64,000 bases of DNA from Clostridiales bacterium (GTDB lineage: Bacteria; Bacillota; Clostridia; Lachnospirales; Lachnospiraceae), in the NCBI GenBank assembly GCA_003343625.1, contig QAKV01000033.1, positions 62,001 to 126,000 on the forward strand, in the 5' to 3' direction. The notes under the pieces were generated by a model. That model made no database searches. It had not been told where the DNA came from and saw only the letters and a program-made list of their open reading frames with translations. Position 1 is the stretch's first letter. Each line of letters opens with the position of its first letter. The translations under genes and the position numbers were made by a program. Of this stretch, positions 42,666 to 52,213 are shown one piece after another.

Positions 42666-42694
42666 TTGATTTCTAACCCGTTAATGTCTATAAT
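42666..42694 (+). promoter_or_regulatory. Sigma-A promoter of ftsH
   Basis: TTGATT (42666-42671) and a perfect TATAAT (42689-42694) are 17 bases apart. The leader is about 40 bases. The AT-rich upstream stretch (42560-42665) contains nothing else I can name. Confidence 0.8.
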
Positions 42695-42740
42695 TAGTAG
42701 ATAATTGTGTACTTCTATTGAGAAAAGAAAGGTCAACTGA

Positions 42741-45011
42741 ATGGATAATCATATGAATTCTTATAACGGCGGCTCCGGCGGTTCCGGCGGCCCCGGAAAC
42801 GGTCAGGGAGGCCCCGGCGGCCAGGGGGGTCCCGGCGGATCCAATCCCAAGAAGACCAGCCTGATCCTTTTGGCCATCGCGGCCGTGGTGACGCTCCTGA
42901 GCATGAGCTTTTTCATGAAGATGCTCAACGGCGCCACCAACCAGGAGATCTCCTACCCCGATTTCCAGAAGCTGGTGACGGAAGGAAAGGCCGAGCGGGT
43001 TACCTGGGATGACGAGCAGATCTATATCCGGCTGGAAGGGGACTCCCAGGAAGGGCTGCTCCCTGCGGTTCCCCAGATGACTTACTACACGGGGAAGGCC
43101 CAGTCGGACGATGCGCTGGAGGCCTTCCTTCAGGAAAACGGCGTGGAGGATTACGGCAAGGAGATCCCGGATAATTCCAGCTTCCTGTTGACGATGATCC
43201 TGTACTATGTCCTTCCCATCGCGCTGATGTGGGTGCTTTTGAGCTTCCTGTTCAAAAGGATGGGAGGCAGCGGCGGCCCTATGGGAGTGGGCAAGAGCAA
43301 TGCCAAAGTATACGTACAGAAGGAAACCGGCGTCACCTTCAAGGATGTGGCAGGAGAGGACGAGGCGAAAGAATCGCTGCAGGAAGTAGTGGATTTCCTG
43401 CACAACCCACAGAAATACGTTAAGATCGGCGCCAAACTCCCCAAAGGAGCCCTGTTGGTGGGCCCCCCGGGAACCGGAAAGACCCTTCTGGCCAGGGCGG
43501 TGGCGGGGGAAGCGAAGGTTCCCTTTTTCTCCCTGACGGGCTCGGATTTCATCGAGCTGTACGTGGGCGTAGGCGCTTCCCGGGTGCGTGATCTGTTTAA
43601 AGAAGCGACCAAGAACGCGCCCTGCATCATTTTCATCGACGAAATCGACGCCATCGGCCGCAGCCGCGATTCCAAATTCGGAGGCGGCAACGAAGAGCGC
43701 GAGCAGACTTTAAACCAGCTGCTCTCCGAAATGGACGGGTTTGACACCTCCAAAGGAATTCTGGTGATCGGGGCTACCAACCGCCCTGAGATCCTGGACA
43801 AGGCGCTGCTGCGCCCGGGCCGGTTCGACCGGCGTATCATCGTGGATAAACCGGATCTGAAAGGCCGCGTGGAGATCCTGAAGGTTCATGCAAAAGACGT
43901 CCGGATGGACGAGACTGTGGATTTCGACGCTATCGCGCTCGCCACCAGCGGCGCAGTGGGATCGGATCTGGCCAATATGATCAACGAAGCCGCCATCAAC
44001 GCGGTTAAGGAAGGCAGGGAGTGCGTCTGCCAGAGAGACCTGTTCGAAGCGGTGGAACAGGTGCTCGTGGGCAAGGAGAAAAAGGATCGCATCATGAGCG
44101 CGGAAGAACGCCGTATCGTTTCCTATCACGAGGTGGGGCATGCGCTGATTTCCGCTCTTCAGAAAAATTCGGAACCCGTGCAGAAGATCACCATCGTACC
44201 CCGCACCATGGGAGCCCTCGGATACGTGATGCACGTGCCCGAAGAGGAGAAATTCTTAAATACGCAGGCGGAGATCCACGATATGCTGGTGAGCTATCTG
44301 GGCGGCCGGGCTGCTGAGGAGATCGTTTTCGATACGGTGACTACCGGAGCGGCCAACGATATCGAGCAGGCAACCAATCTGGCCCGTTCCATGGTGACAC
44401 GTTTTGGAATGAGCAAGAAATTCGGCCTGATCGGCCTGGAATCCATCGAAAGCCAGTATCTGGAAGGCCGGGCTGTTTTGAACTGTTCGGATGCCACCGC
44501 GGCGGAGATCGACCAGGAGGTCATGCGGATTTTAAAGGAATGTTATCAGGAAGCGCTGGAGCTGCTCTCCCATAATCGGGAGGTTATGGACAAGCTGGCG
44601 GCCTTTTTGATCGAAAAAGAGACTATTACGGGCAAAGAATTCATGAAGATCTACCGGGAGATCAAGGGACTGCCGGAGTCGGAGGAAAAAACGGAGGAGA
44701 AGGCCCCTCACAGCGGGGAGGATTCGGAGAAAAAGCCTTCAAAGGCGGAGAAAGAGCCGGGGGCGAAGGATATACCCGGGGGAGAATCCCGAAAAGAGGA
44801 GCCCGTGCAACCCAAACCCTGGGAGCAGTTTGAGAAGGAACAGAGGCAGGCAGCGGAGAGCCGGCCTTCGGAAGAAAAGGCGCAGGATGGAGAGTCCGGA
44901 CGGTGGACGCCCCCGACGCCGGGACCCGAAGCCAGATATCAGGGACCGGTGGGAAGGTTTTCCGGCGCCGTGCTCAGGGATGACGATGAGGAAGATAAGC
45001 GGGACGGCTGA
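42741..45011 (+). CDS. ftsH: ATP-dependent zinc metalloprotease FtsH
   Basis: FtsH is a membrane AAA+ protease for damaged membrane and short-lived regulatory proteins. Of 756 residues: a Gly-rich tail (about 10-34), helix 1 (about 39-60), an outside domain, helix 2 (about 150-170), the AAA+ module with Walker A GPPGTGKT (241-248) and FIDEIDAIG, and the protease with HEVGH (463-467) as zinc site. A charged Lys/Glu/Pro-rich tail of about 100 residues follows residue 650. Both tails are unusually long for the family. GAAAGG lies upstream of the ATG. Confidence 0.96.
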   Translation: MDNHMNSYNGGSGGSGGPGNGQGGPGGQGGPGGSNPKKTSLILLAIAAVVTLLSMSFFMKMLNGATNQEISYPDFQKLVTEGKAERVTWDDEQIYIRLEGDSQEGLLPAVPQMTYYTGKAQSDDALEAFLQENGVEDYGKEIPDNSSFLLTMILYYVLPIALMWVLLSFLFKRMGGSGGPMGVGKSNAKVYVQKETGVTFKDVAGEDEAKESLQEVVDFLHNPQKYVKIGAKLPKGALLVGPPGTGKTLLARAVAGEAKVPFFSLTGSDFIELYVGVGASRVRDLFKEATKNAPCIIFIDEIDAIGRSRDSKFGGGNEEREQTLNQLLSEMDGFDTSKGILVIGATNRPEILDKALLRPGRFDRRIIVDKPDLKGRVEILKVHAKDVRMDETVDFDAIALATSGAVGSDLANMINEAAINAVKEGRECVCQRDLFEAVEQVLVGKEKKDRIMSAEERRIVSYHEVGHALISALQKNSEPVQKITIVPRTMGALGYVMHVPEEEKFLNTQAEIHDMLVSYLGGRAAEEIVFDTVTTGAANDIEQATNLARSMVTRFGMSKKFGLIGLESIESQYLEGRAVLNCSDATAAEIDQEVMRILKECYQEALELLSHNREVMDKLAAFLIEKETITGKEFMKIYREIKGLPESEEKTEEKAPHSGEDSEKKPSKAEKEPGAKDIPGGESRKEEPVQPKPWEQFEKEQRQAAESRPSEEKAQDGESGRWTPPTPGPEARYQGPVGRFSGAVLRDDDEEDKRDG

Positions 45012-45031
45012 CGGATCAGCTGGAGAGAAAG

Positions 45032-45069
45032 GGGCTGCCGCGCCTTGAATTGTGCGGCGGGCCCTTTTT
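45032..45069 (+). terminator. Rho-independent terminator of ftsH
   Basis: GGGCTGCCGC (45032-45041) pairs with GCGGCGGGCCC (45054-45064) with a bulge, followed by TTTTT. Confidence 0.75.
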
Positions 45070-45146
45070 ATGCGACAGGAAATTGTATTTCCTGTCGTAT
45101 AAATGATAATGCTCCGCTGAGGATGCGAGGATGCGCACACTTTTTT
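45065..45146 (+). repeat. Dispersed palindrome copy 2, after the ftsH terminator
   Basis: A 17-bp stem (45067-45083 with 45087-45103) has one G-U pair and a three-base loop. GCTCCGCTGAGGATGCG and GCGCACACTTTTTT (45133-45146) follow. These also occur in copy 1, but the tail between them is much shorter here. It lies between ftsH and uvrC. Confidence 0.85.
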
Positions 45147-45192
45147 ATCCGGGAGTAACTTCGACGGATCGCAGCAGTAAGGAGAGAAAAAG

Positions 45193-47076
45193 ATGTTTTG
45201 CTTTGAGGAAGAGCTGAAAAAACTGCCGGCCAGGCCTGGGGTTTATCTCATGCATGATGCCCGGGATAATATCATTTACGTGGGAAAGGCGGTCAATCTC
45301 CGCAACCGGGTGCGCTCTTACTTTCGGGACAGTACGGTTAAAAGTCCCAAAATTCAGAAGATGGTGAGCCTGATCGCGCGGTTTGAATATATCGTTACGG
45401 ATTCCGAGCTGGAAGCGCTGGTGCTGGAAAATAACCTGATCAAGGAGCACAATCCCAAATACAACACCATGCTCAAAGATGACAAAACGTATCCTTATAT
45501 CAAGGTGACCGTAGGAGAGGCTTTTCCCAGGGTACTGTTTTCCCGACAGATGAAAAAGGACAAGTCGCGATATTTCGGCCCGTTTACCTCGGCCGCCGCA
45601 GTAAAGGATACCATAGAACTGTTGAACAAACTGTTTAAACTGCGCACCTGCAACAGAAACCTGCCCCGGGACTGCGGCCTGGATCGGCCGTGTCTGAATT
45701 ATCATATCGGACAGTGCGCGGCGCCCTGTCAGGGAAAGATCGGGCGGGAAGAGTATCGCAAAAACGTGGATCGCGCGCTGGAATTTCTGAACGGAAATTA
45801 CGGAATGATCCTGGACGAGCTGCAGGCGAAGATGGAGGCTGCGGCCGGGGCGCTGGAATTCGAGGAGGCGGCCAGAATCCGGGATCTGTATAACAGCGTG
45901 AAGCAGGTTTCTCAGAAGCAGAAGATCACGGATAACGACGGGGAGGACAAGGACATCATCGCATTGGACAAAGACGGATCGGAGGCGGTGGTACAGGTCT
46001 TTTTCGTGCGCGGCGGAAAATTGATCGGCCGGGAGCACTTCTATATGACCCGGGTGGAGGACTCCGACAAAGCCCAGATTTTGCTGGACTTCGTGAAACA
46101 GTTCTATGCCGGGACGCCCTTCGTGCCCCGGGAGCTGATTTTGCAGCGGGAGATCGAGGAGATCCCCGTTCTGGAGGAATGGCTGTCCGCCCGCAGGGGC
46201 GGTCGGGTATTCATCCGGGTGCCCAAAAAGGGGCAGAAAGAAAAGCTGGTGGAACTGGCGGAAAAGAACGCCCGCATGGTGCTGGATAAGGATCGCGAGC
46301 GGATCAAGCGGGAAGAGGCAAGGACTATAGGGGCTGCCCGGGAAATCGCGGATCTTTTGCATCTTCCCCTGCTGAACCGGATGGAAGCTTTCGACATTTC
46401 CAACATCAGCGGATTCGAAAATGTGGGATCCATGGTGGTCTATGAGAAAGGCAAACCGCGGCGCAGCGACTATCGAAAGTTCAAAATCCGTACGGTGGCA
46501 GGCCCCGACGATTATGCCTGCATGAAAGAAGTGCTCACCCGGCGTTTTCTCCATGGCCTGGAAGAGGCGAAGGAACTGGAAGAAAAGCAGCTGTCCGAAG
46601 AGTTCGGCAGCTTCACGAAGTTTCCGGATCTTCTGCTGATGGACGGCGGCAGAGGACAGGTGAATGTGGCGCAGCAGGTTCTGGAGGAACTGGGGCTGTC
46701 CATCCCCGTCTGCGGTATGGTCAAGGATGATAACCATCGCACCAGAGGCCTGTATTACCATAATCAGGAAATTTCCATCGACCACAATTCCGAAGGGTTT
46801 AAGCTGATCACCCGGATCCAGGATGAAGCGCACCGCTTCGCCATCGAATATCATCGTTCCCTGCGCAGCAAGGATCAGGTCAGAAGCGTGCTGGACGAGA
46901 TCCCCGGGGTGGGACCGGCCAGGCGGAAGGCGTTGATGCGCTGCTTTTCCTCCATCGACGAAATCCGCAGCGCCACGGCGCAGGAACTGTGCGAGAGGGC
47001 GCAGCTCCCGCCCTCCGTGGGGCAGGAAATCTACAGCTTTTTCCGGAAAGGAAAAGAAAAGGAAAACGTTGTTTAG
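45193..47076 (+). CDS. uvrC: Excinuclease ABC subunit C
   Basis: UvrC makes both cuts around DNA lesions in nucleotide excision repair. The 627-residue protein has a GIY-YIG nuclease ([18 protein letters not shown], about 16-33). A Cys-rich segment [15 protein letters not shown], a UVR motif (about 203-238), the RNase-H-like nuclease ([18 protein letters not shown]) and C-terminal helix-hairpin-helix repeats ([13 protein letters not shown]) follow. TAAGGAGAG precedes the ATG. It leads the block with hprK and murB; hprK starts 52 bases after its stop. Confidence 0.97.
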   Translation: MFCFEEELKKLPARPGVYLMHDARDNIIYVGKAVNLRNRVRSYFRDSTVKSPKIQKMVSLIARFEYIVTDSELEALVLENNLIKEHNPKYNTMLKDDKTYPYIKVTVGEAFPRVLFSRQMKKDKSRYFGPFTSAAAVKDTIELLNKLFKLRTCNRNLPRDCGLDRPCLNYHIGQCAAPCQGKIGREEYRKNVDRALEFLNGNYGMILDELQAKMEAAAGALEFEEAARIRDLYNSVKQVSQKQKITDNDGEDKDIIALDKDGSEAVVQVFFVRGGKLIGREHFYMTRVEDSDKAQILLDFVKQFYAGTPFVPRELILQREIEEIPVLEEWLSARRGGRVFIRVPKKGQKEKLVELAEKNARMVLDKDRERIKREEARTIGAAREIADLLHLPLLNRMEAFDISNISGFENVGSMVVYEKGKPRRSDYRKFKIRTVAGPDDYACMKEVLTRRFLHGLEEAKELEEKQLSEEFGSFTKFPDLLLMDGGRGQVNVAQQVLEELGLSIPVCGMVKDDNHRTRGLYYHNQEISIDHNSEGFKLITRIQDEAHRFAIEYHRSLRSKDQVRSVLDEIPGVGPARRKALMRCFSSIDEIRSATAQELCERAQLPPSVGQEIYSFFRKGKEKENVV

Positions 47077-47128
47077 CGTTCAAAACTATGTTAAGATAAA
47101 TGAAACGAAGGGAAAAAGGAGAAAGGGT

Positions 47129-48070
47129 ATGGCGAGCATCAGTCTTACGAATATTATCGAGAAGATGAAACTGGAAAATCTGACGCCGGAAATCAACGTG
47201 AAGGGGATCAAGATCACGCAGCCGGACATCAACAGACCGGCGCTGCCCATGGCCGGGTATTTTGAACATTTTGAAGCGACCCGCCTGCAGATCATCGGTT
47301 TCGTGGAATACTCCTACATCGGCAGCATGTCCGAGAGCAAGGAACGGGAGGTTTTGGAGGCGCTGCTCTCCTATCCGATTCCCTGTATTATTTTCTGTCG
47401 TGATCTGCATCCGGACGAGCTGTTTCGGCAGATGGCAATCGAAAAGGGCGTGCCCCTTTTGCTGACCAAAAAGGCCACCAGCGCTTTCAAGGCGGAGATT
47501 ATCCGCTGGCTGAACGTGAAGCTCGCACCCTGTATTTCCGTACACGGCGTGCTGGTGGACGTATACGGCGAGGGCGTGCTGATCACCGGCGAAAGCGGGA
47601 TCGGCAAGTCGGAAGCGGCCCTGGAACTGATCAAGAGAGGACATCGTCTGGTGACGGATGACGTGGTGGAGATCCGCAAGGTCAGCGATGAAACGCTGGT
47701 GGGATCAGCACCGGACATCACCAAACACTTCATCGAGGTGAGAGGCATCGGCATCATCGACGTCAAGGCGTTGTTCGGCGCATCCAGCGTCAAGGAGACG
47801 CAGAATATCGATCTGGTCATTCGTCTGGAGGACTGGGATAAGGAACGGGAATACGACAGGCTCGGACTGGAAGAGGAATATACGGAATATCTGGGGAATA
47901 AAGTGGTCTGCCATAGCATCCCGATCCGGCCCGGACGGAATCTGGCGGTGATCTGCGAATCCGCAGCGGTCAATCACAGACAGAAAAAGATGGGATATAA
48001 TGCGGCTCAGGAGCTGTATACCCGCGTGCAGAACTCGCTGGCGCGAAGGAGAGAAGAAGAGGAGGAATGA
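47129..48070 (+). CDS. hprK: HPr kinase/phosphorylase
   Basis: HprK phosphorylates Ser46 of HPr-type proteins in response to glycolytic state and removes it again, steering carbon catabolite control. The 313-residue product has the P-loop GESGIGKS (154-161) and the signature EVRGIGIIDVKALFG. AAGGAGAAAGGG precedes the ATG at 47129. The kinase gene that follows starts four bases after its stop. Its likely target, an HPr-like protein, is encoded at 51840. Confidence 0.96.
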   Translation: MASISLTNIIEKMKLENLTPEINVKGIKITQPDINRPALPMAGYFEHFEATRLQIIGFVEYSYIGSMSESKEREVLEALLSYPIPCIIFCRDLHPDELFRQMAIEKGVPLLLTKKATSAFKAEIIRWLNVKLAPCISVHGVLVDVYGEGVLITGESGIGKSEAALELIKRGHRLVTDDVVEIRKVSDETLVGSAPDITKHFIEVRGIGIIDVKALFGASSVKETQNIDLVIRLEDWDKEREYDRLGLEEEYTEYLGNKVVCHSIPIRPGRNLAVICESAAVNHRQKKMGYNAAQELYTRVQNSLARRREEEEE

Positions 48071-48074
48071 GGGG

Positions 48075-49010
48075 ATGAACAGATACTGTTTCGGTGTGGA
48101 CATCGGGGGCACGACAGTGAAGCTCGGATTGTTCAATGCGGACGGAGATCTGCTGGAGAAGTGGGAGATTCCGACGGTGACGGAGGATAACGGAAAAGCC
48201 ATCCTGCCGGACGTGGCCCGCAGCATCCACAGGAAGATGGATGAGAGGGAAATGACCCGGGACGAAGTGCTGGGAGTGGGCGTCGGCGCGCCGGGTCCCG
48301 TAGATTCCGAAGGCACCGTTTACGGAGCGGTCAATTTGGGATGGGGAACCTTCAGCATCAAGAAGGAGCTGCAGACCCTTTTGAATATGCCGGTGGAGGC
48401 CGGAAACGACGCTAATGTGGCGGCTCTGGGAGAAATGTGGCAGGGCGGCGCAAAGGGATATGAAGACGTTGTGCTGGTGACGCTGGGAACCGGCGTGGGC
48501 GGCGGCGTGATCGTCCATGGGAAGATTCTTTCCGGATCCACCGGATCTGCCGGGGAAATCGGCCATGTCCACGTCAACGATGACGAAGAGGCATCCTGCA
48601 ACTGCGGAAACAAGGGTTGCCTGGAGCAGTACGTATCCGCCACCGGTGTGGTTCGTCTGGCAAATGAGAAGCTTGCGGAAAGCGACAGGCCCAGCCTGCT
48701 GCGGGACCGGCCGATGAGCGCAAAGGCCGTGTGGGATGCGGTGAAGCAGGGCGACCCCCTGGCGATGGAAGTGGCGGAAGATTTCGGCTGGTATCTGGGA
48801 AAGGCGCTGGCGGTAGTGGCAGGCGTGGTCAACCCCGAGATTTTCGTCATCGGCGGAGGCGTCTCCAAGGCCGGGAACGTACTGATCGACTATATCCAGA
48901 AAAATTATCAGAAATACGCGTTCAGCGGCTGCCGCGGCGCGCTGTTTACGCTGGCCAGACTGGGAAATGACGCGGGCATTTACGGTTCTGCGAAGATGGT
49001 CCTGGATTGA
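48075..49010 (+). CDS. ROK-family glucokinase
   Basis: The 311-residue protein should phosphorylate glucose or a related sugar. It has the phosphate motif DIGGTTVKLG near the start, GVGAPGPVD, LGTGVGGGVI and the ROK zinc motif CNCGNKGCLEQY. The ATG at 48075 follows GAGGAATGAGGGG, four bases after hprK. ROK proteins can also be repressors, but no DNA-binding domain is present here. glcK is the likely name. Confidence 0.9.
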   Translation: MNRYCFGVDIGGTTVKLGLFNADGDLLEKWEIPTVTEDNGKAILPDVARSIHRKMDEREMTRDEVLGVGVGAPGPVDSEGTVYGAVNLGWGTFSIKKELQTLLNMPVEAGNDANVAALGEMWQGGAKGYEDVVLVTLGTGVGGGVIVHGKILSGSTGSAGEIGHVHVNDDEEASCNCGNKGCLEQYVSATGVVRLANEKLAESDRPSLLRDRPMSAKAVWDAVKQGDPLAMEVAEDFGWYLGKALAVVAGVVNPEIFVIGGGVSKAGNVLIDYIQKNYQKYAFSGCRGALFTLARLGNDAGIYGSAKMVLD

Positions 49011-49038
49011 GAAATGCGAAAGAGAGCGGGAGAAAAAC

Positions 49039-49075
49039 GACGGGCGGATTATGGAATACGGCATAATCCGCCGTC
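49039..49075 (+). promoter_or_regulatory. Inter-gene hairpin between the ROK kinase and murB
   Basis: GACGG-CGGATTAT (49039-49052, one bulged G) pairs with ATAATCCGCCGTC (49063-49075). No T-tract follows; it may lower read-through or protect the upstream RNA. Confidence 0.45.
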
Positions 49076-49114
49076 TGCCTGCATAGGATAGAAAAGGAAT
49101 CTGGGTGAAATGAA

Positions 49115-50026
49115 TTGAGCAGAGCATTAAAGGAATTTTTGGAGACGGTGCTTCCGCAGGATCATATCCTTCTGGAAGAACCGATGAGCAGGCATACCAC
49201 GTTCGGGATCGGGGGACCGGCCGAATGTTTTGTCATCGTGGATACTGCGGATCAGTTGGAGCGGGTTTTTTCGTATCTGCAGCGGGCCGGCTGGGACTTT
49301 TTTCTGATCGGAAACGGCAGCAACCTGCTGGTGGGCGATAAGGGCTACAGAGGAGTCGTGATCCGGCTGGGACAGGGCTTCGAAAAGATCGATGTGCAGG
49401 GGGACAGGATGACGGCGGGCGCCGGCGTGCTGCTGGGCGGCGCTGCAAAAGCGGCGCTGGCAGCGGGGCTGTCGGGGATGGAATTCGCATCCGGCATCCC
49501 GGGAACCATAGGAGGGGCCGTGCGGATGAACGCCGGAGCTTATGGCGGGGAAATGTCCCGGATCGTGGAAACCGTGGAGGTCATGGGACTGGACGGAGAA
49601 ATCCTGACGCTGGACAATGAGACTATGGAGTTCGCCTACCGCAGCAGCGTGATCAAAAACAGGCCTTATGTGGTTTTGAGCGTAACCCTTCGCCTGACGC
49701 CCGGAAACGAGGAAGAGATCGCCGGAAAAATGCGGGAGCTGACGCGTCGGCGACGGGAGAAGCAACCGCTGGAATATCCCAGCGCGGGAAGCGCGTTCAA
49801 ACGCCCGGAGGGGTATTTTGCCGGGAAGCTCATTATGGATGCGGGACTTCAGGGATATAGCTGCGGCGGTGCGCAGATTTCGGAAAAGCACTGCGGCTTT
49901 ATCATCAACAGAGGAAATGCGACGGCTGCGGATGTGGCGCAGCTGATTCGGAAAACCATAACGACGGTACAGGATAAATTCGGAGTCACTCTCGAACCGG
50001 AAGTGATTTTCCTGGGAGACTTTTAG
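49115..50026 (+). CDS. murB: UDP-N-acetylenolpyruvoylglucosamine reductase
   Basis: MurB reduces the enolpyruvyl group to make UDP-MurNAc. The 303-residue flavoprotein has MSRHTTFGIGGPAE, LIGNGSNLLVGD, SGIPGTIGGAVRMNAGAYGGE and the catalytic-Ser region PSAGSAFKRPEG. It is the type II form of Gram-positive bacteria. The start is a TTG at 49115; the ATG at 49110 is in another frame and stops at once. The ribosome binding site is weak (GGGTGA or AAGGAA). rapZ follows after three bases. Confidence 0.95.
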   Translation: MSRALKEFLETVLPQDHILLEEPMSRHTTFGIGGPAECFVIVDTADQLERVFSYLQRAGWDFFLIGNGSNLLVGDKGYRGVVIRLGQGFEKIDVQGDRMTAGAGVLLGGAAKAALAAGLSGMEFASGIPGTIGGAVRMNAGAYGGEMSRIVETVEVMGLDGEILTLDNETMEFAYRSSVIKNRPYVVLSVTLRLTPGNEEEIAGKMRELTRRRREKQPLEYPSAGSAFKRPEGYFAGKLIMDAGLQGYSCGGAQISEKHCGFIINRGNATAADVAQLIRKTITTVQDKFGVTLEPEVIFLGDF

Positions 50027-50029
50027 AAA

Positions 50030-50890
50030 ATGAGATTTGTGATTGTGACCGGCATGAGCGGCGGGGGAAAGAGTACCGCCATGCGACTGCTGGAAGATAT
50101 GGGATTCTACTGCGTGGACAACCTGCCGGTTTTGCTCATCGATAAATTTATCGAACTGTTGTCCATGCCCAATACGGAGATTTCCAGGGTGGCGCTGGGG
50201 CTGGACGTGCGGACGGATCAGTCTTTTGCGCAGACGGAAAAAATACTCCGTTCCCTCCGGCAGAATGGACTGGTATTCGAAGTCCTGTTCATGGACGCTT
50301 CGGATAGCGTGCTGGTGAAGCGATATAAGGAGAGCCGGAGGATCCATCCGCTGTGCACCCCCGAACACAGCCGTATAGAGGACGGAATTGCCAGGGAGAG
50401 GGAGGTGTTGCGCCAGATCAAGAAGGAGGCGGACTATGTGATCGATACGTCCAAACTCCTGACCCGGGAGCTGAAGGAAGAGCTGGATCGGATTTTTCTC
50501 AAAAATGAGGAATACAGCAGCCTGATTATCAACATCTGTTCTTTCGGATTCAAACACGGGATTCCCGCGGATGCGGATCTGGTATTCGATGTGCGCTTCC
50601 TGCCGAATCCTTTTTATGTGGATGAGCTGAAGTATTTAACCGGAAACGATAAGGGCGTACAGGACTACGTGATGGGATTCCCGGAGGCCGGGATTTTTTT
50701 GGACAAGCTGACGGATCTGTTGCGGTTTCTGATCCCGAATTATATCAGGGAAGGGAAATATCAGCTGGTGATCGGGATCGGCTGTACCGGAGGAAAACAC
50801 AGGAGCGTGACGCTGGCCAACGAACTCTATCGGAGGCTGAAGGGCTGCGGAAAAAGCTATGGCGTCACATTGAGCCACAGGGATATTTGA
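50030..50890 (+). CDS. rapZ: RapZ/YvcJ-family nucleotide-binding protein
   Basis: The 286-residue protein has the P-loop GMSGGGKST (8-16). The C-terminal domain has GFKHGIPADADLVFDVRFLPN and GCTGGKHRSVTLA. In E. coli RapZ senses the amino-sugar precursor pathway through small RNAs; in Bacillus YvcJ is linked to competence. In this setting the role is inferred only. It begins three bases after murB and whiA starts one base after its stop. The yvcK gene that often stands between rapZ and whiA is absent. Confidence 0.94.
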   Translation: MRFVIVTGMSGGGKSTAMRLLEDMGFYCVDNLPVLLIDKFIELLSMPNTEISRVALGLDVRTDQSFAQTEKILRSLRQNGLVFEVLFMDASDSVLVKRYKESRRIHPLCTPEHSRIEDGIAREREVLRQIKKEADYVIDTSKLLTRELKEELDRIFLKNEEYSSLIINICSFGFKHGIPADADLVFDVRFLPNPFYVDELKYLTGNDKGVQDYVMGFPEAGIFLDKLTDLLRFLIPNYIREGKYQLVIGIGCTGGKHRSVTLANELYRRLKGCGKSYGVTLSHRDI

Positions 50891-50891
50891 G

Positions 50892-51827
50892 ATGTCGTTT
50901 TCATCAAAAGTAAAGGAAGAACTGTATCGCCATGTAAGCACGGCGCGCCACTGCCAACTGGCGGAGCTGGCTGCAATTTTGCACTTTTGCGGCAGCATCG
51001 GAGGCGGGGAACGCGGAAATTTTATACAAATCAGGGCGGAAAATGTGCTGGTCGTGAGAAAAAGCTTTACATTGCTGCAGAAAACATTTAATATAAGTAC
51101 GGAAACGAAGGTGCAGCACGAGGAGAACGGCAGCGCGTATTTCCTGAAGATTCCGGATCAGGAAGTGGGAAAACGGATCCTGCAGTCCACCCGGTTTCTG
51201 GACAGCGACGGAAGGCTGGTTTCCGGCCTGCGGGATCCGGTCAATCGCATGATCATCAAGAACGCCTGCTGTCAGAGAGCTTTTTTGCGAGGAGCTTTCC
51301 TTTGCGTCGGTTCCATGAGCGATCCGGGGAAGGGATATCATCTGGAACTGGTGTGCGGTCTTCAGCCTCAGGCGCTGCAGCTTCAGGAGCTGCTCGCGGG
51401 GTTTGAGATCGAAGCCAGAATCGTCCGCAGAAAGAAATATTTCGTCGTTTATATCAAAGAAGGCGCCGGGATTTCGGATTTCCTGAACGTGACGGAGGCC
51501 CATGTGGCGCTGATGGAGTTCGAAAATTCAAGGGTGGTTCGCGACGTGCGAAATACGGTGAACCGCCGGGTGAACTGTGAGACGGCGAATATCGCCAAGA
51601 CGGTGAATGCGGCGGCCAGACAGGTGGAAGACATCCTTTGGCTCCAGCAGAAATACGGTCTGGAAAATTTGCCGGACGGCCTGCGGCAGATGGCGCAGGT
51701 GCGGCTGGAACATCCGGACGCGCCGTTGAAAGAACTGGGAACTTATCTGGACCCGCCTGTGGGTAAATCCGGAGTGAACCACCGTTTGCGCAAACTGTGT
51801 GAACTGGCAGACAGTATCAGGTTATAA
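50892..51827 (+). CDS. whiA: WhiA DNA-binding protein
   Basis: WhiA links DNA binding to cell division, and to sporulation in actinobacteria. The 311-residue protein has a homing-endonuclease-like N-terminal domain (SFSSKVKEELYRH, LRGAFLCVGSMSDPGKGYHLE, without nuclease function). The C-terminal helix-turn-helix has HPDAPLKELGTYLDPPVGKSGVNHR. Length matches the family. It is tightly packed between rapZ and the HPr-like gene, whose start is 12 bases downstream. Confidence 0.96.
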   Translation: MSFSSKVKEELYRHVSTARHCQLAELAAILHFCGSIGGGERGNFIQIRAENVLVVRKSFTLLQKTFNISTETKVQHEENGSAYFLKIPDQEVGKRILQSTRFLDSDGRLVSGLRDPVNRMIIKNACCQRAFLRGAFLCVGSMSDPGKGYHLELVCGLQPQALQLQELLAGFEIEARIVRRKKYFVVYIKEGAGISDFLNVTEAHVALMEFENSRVVRDVRNTVNRRVNCETANIAKTVNAAARQVEDILWLQQKYGLENLPDGLRQMAQVRLEHPDAPLKELGTYLDPPVGKSGVNHRLRKLCELADSIRL

Positions 51828-51839
51828 GGAGGAGATATT

Positions 51840-52100
51840 ATGAAACAAAAGGCTGTGACGATCAAGCTGAAACAGGGCATGGAGGCGCGACCGGTAGCGA
51901 TGCTGGTGCAGGTGGCGAGCAGGCACAGCAGCTCCGTATACCTCGAAGCGGAAGGCAAGAAAGTAAACGCCAAGAGCATCATGGGGATGATGAGCCTGGG
52001 GCTGGACAGCGGAGATATGGTTACGGTGATTGCGGATGGTCCGGATGAAGAGGACGCGGTGGCCAATATGGCGGATTATCTTTGCGGAAGAGAAGAATGA
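51840..52100 (+). CDS. HPr-like protein with Glu15 in place of His15 (Crh-like)
   Basis: The 86-residue protein has the HPr fold. The active-site His15 that carries phosphate in sugar transport is replaced by Glu (GMEARPVAM), while the regulatory Ser46 is kept at its exact position (KSIMGMMSLG). Bacillus Crh shows the same logic with Gln15: HprK phosphorylates Ser46 and the protein serves as co-repressor of CcpA. AAGGAGG precedes the start. Because hprK lies in the same block, a signalling role is likely. A true HPr should be encoded elsewhere. Confidence 0.9.
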   Translation: MKQKAVTIKLKQGMEARPVAMLVQVASRHSSSVYLEAEGKKVNAKSIMGMMSLGLDSGDMVTVIADGPDEEDAVANMADYLCGREE

Positions 52101-52213
52101 GATTTTAGAAAATCGAAATAGACGAGAGAGGGGCTGAAATGCGAAGAGAAGCGCGTATCAGTCCTTTTTCTGTTTCAAACCCGTGGAGGACAAAAACGGG
52201 AATGGAGATTGAG

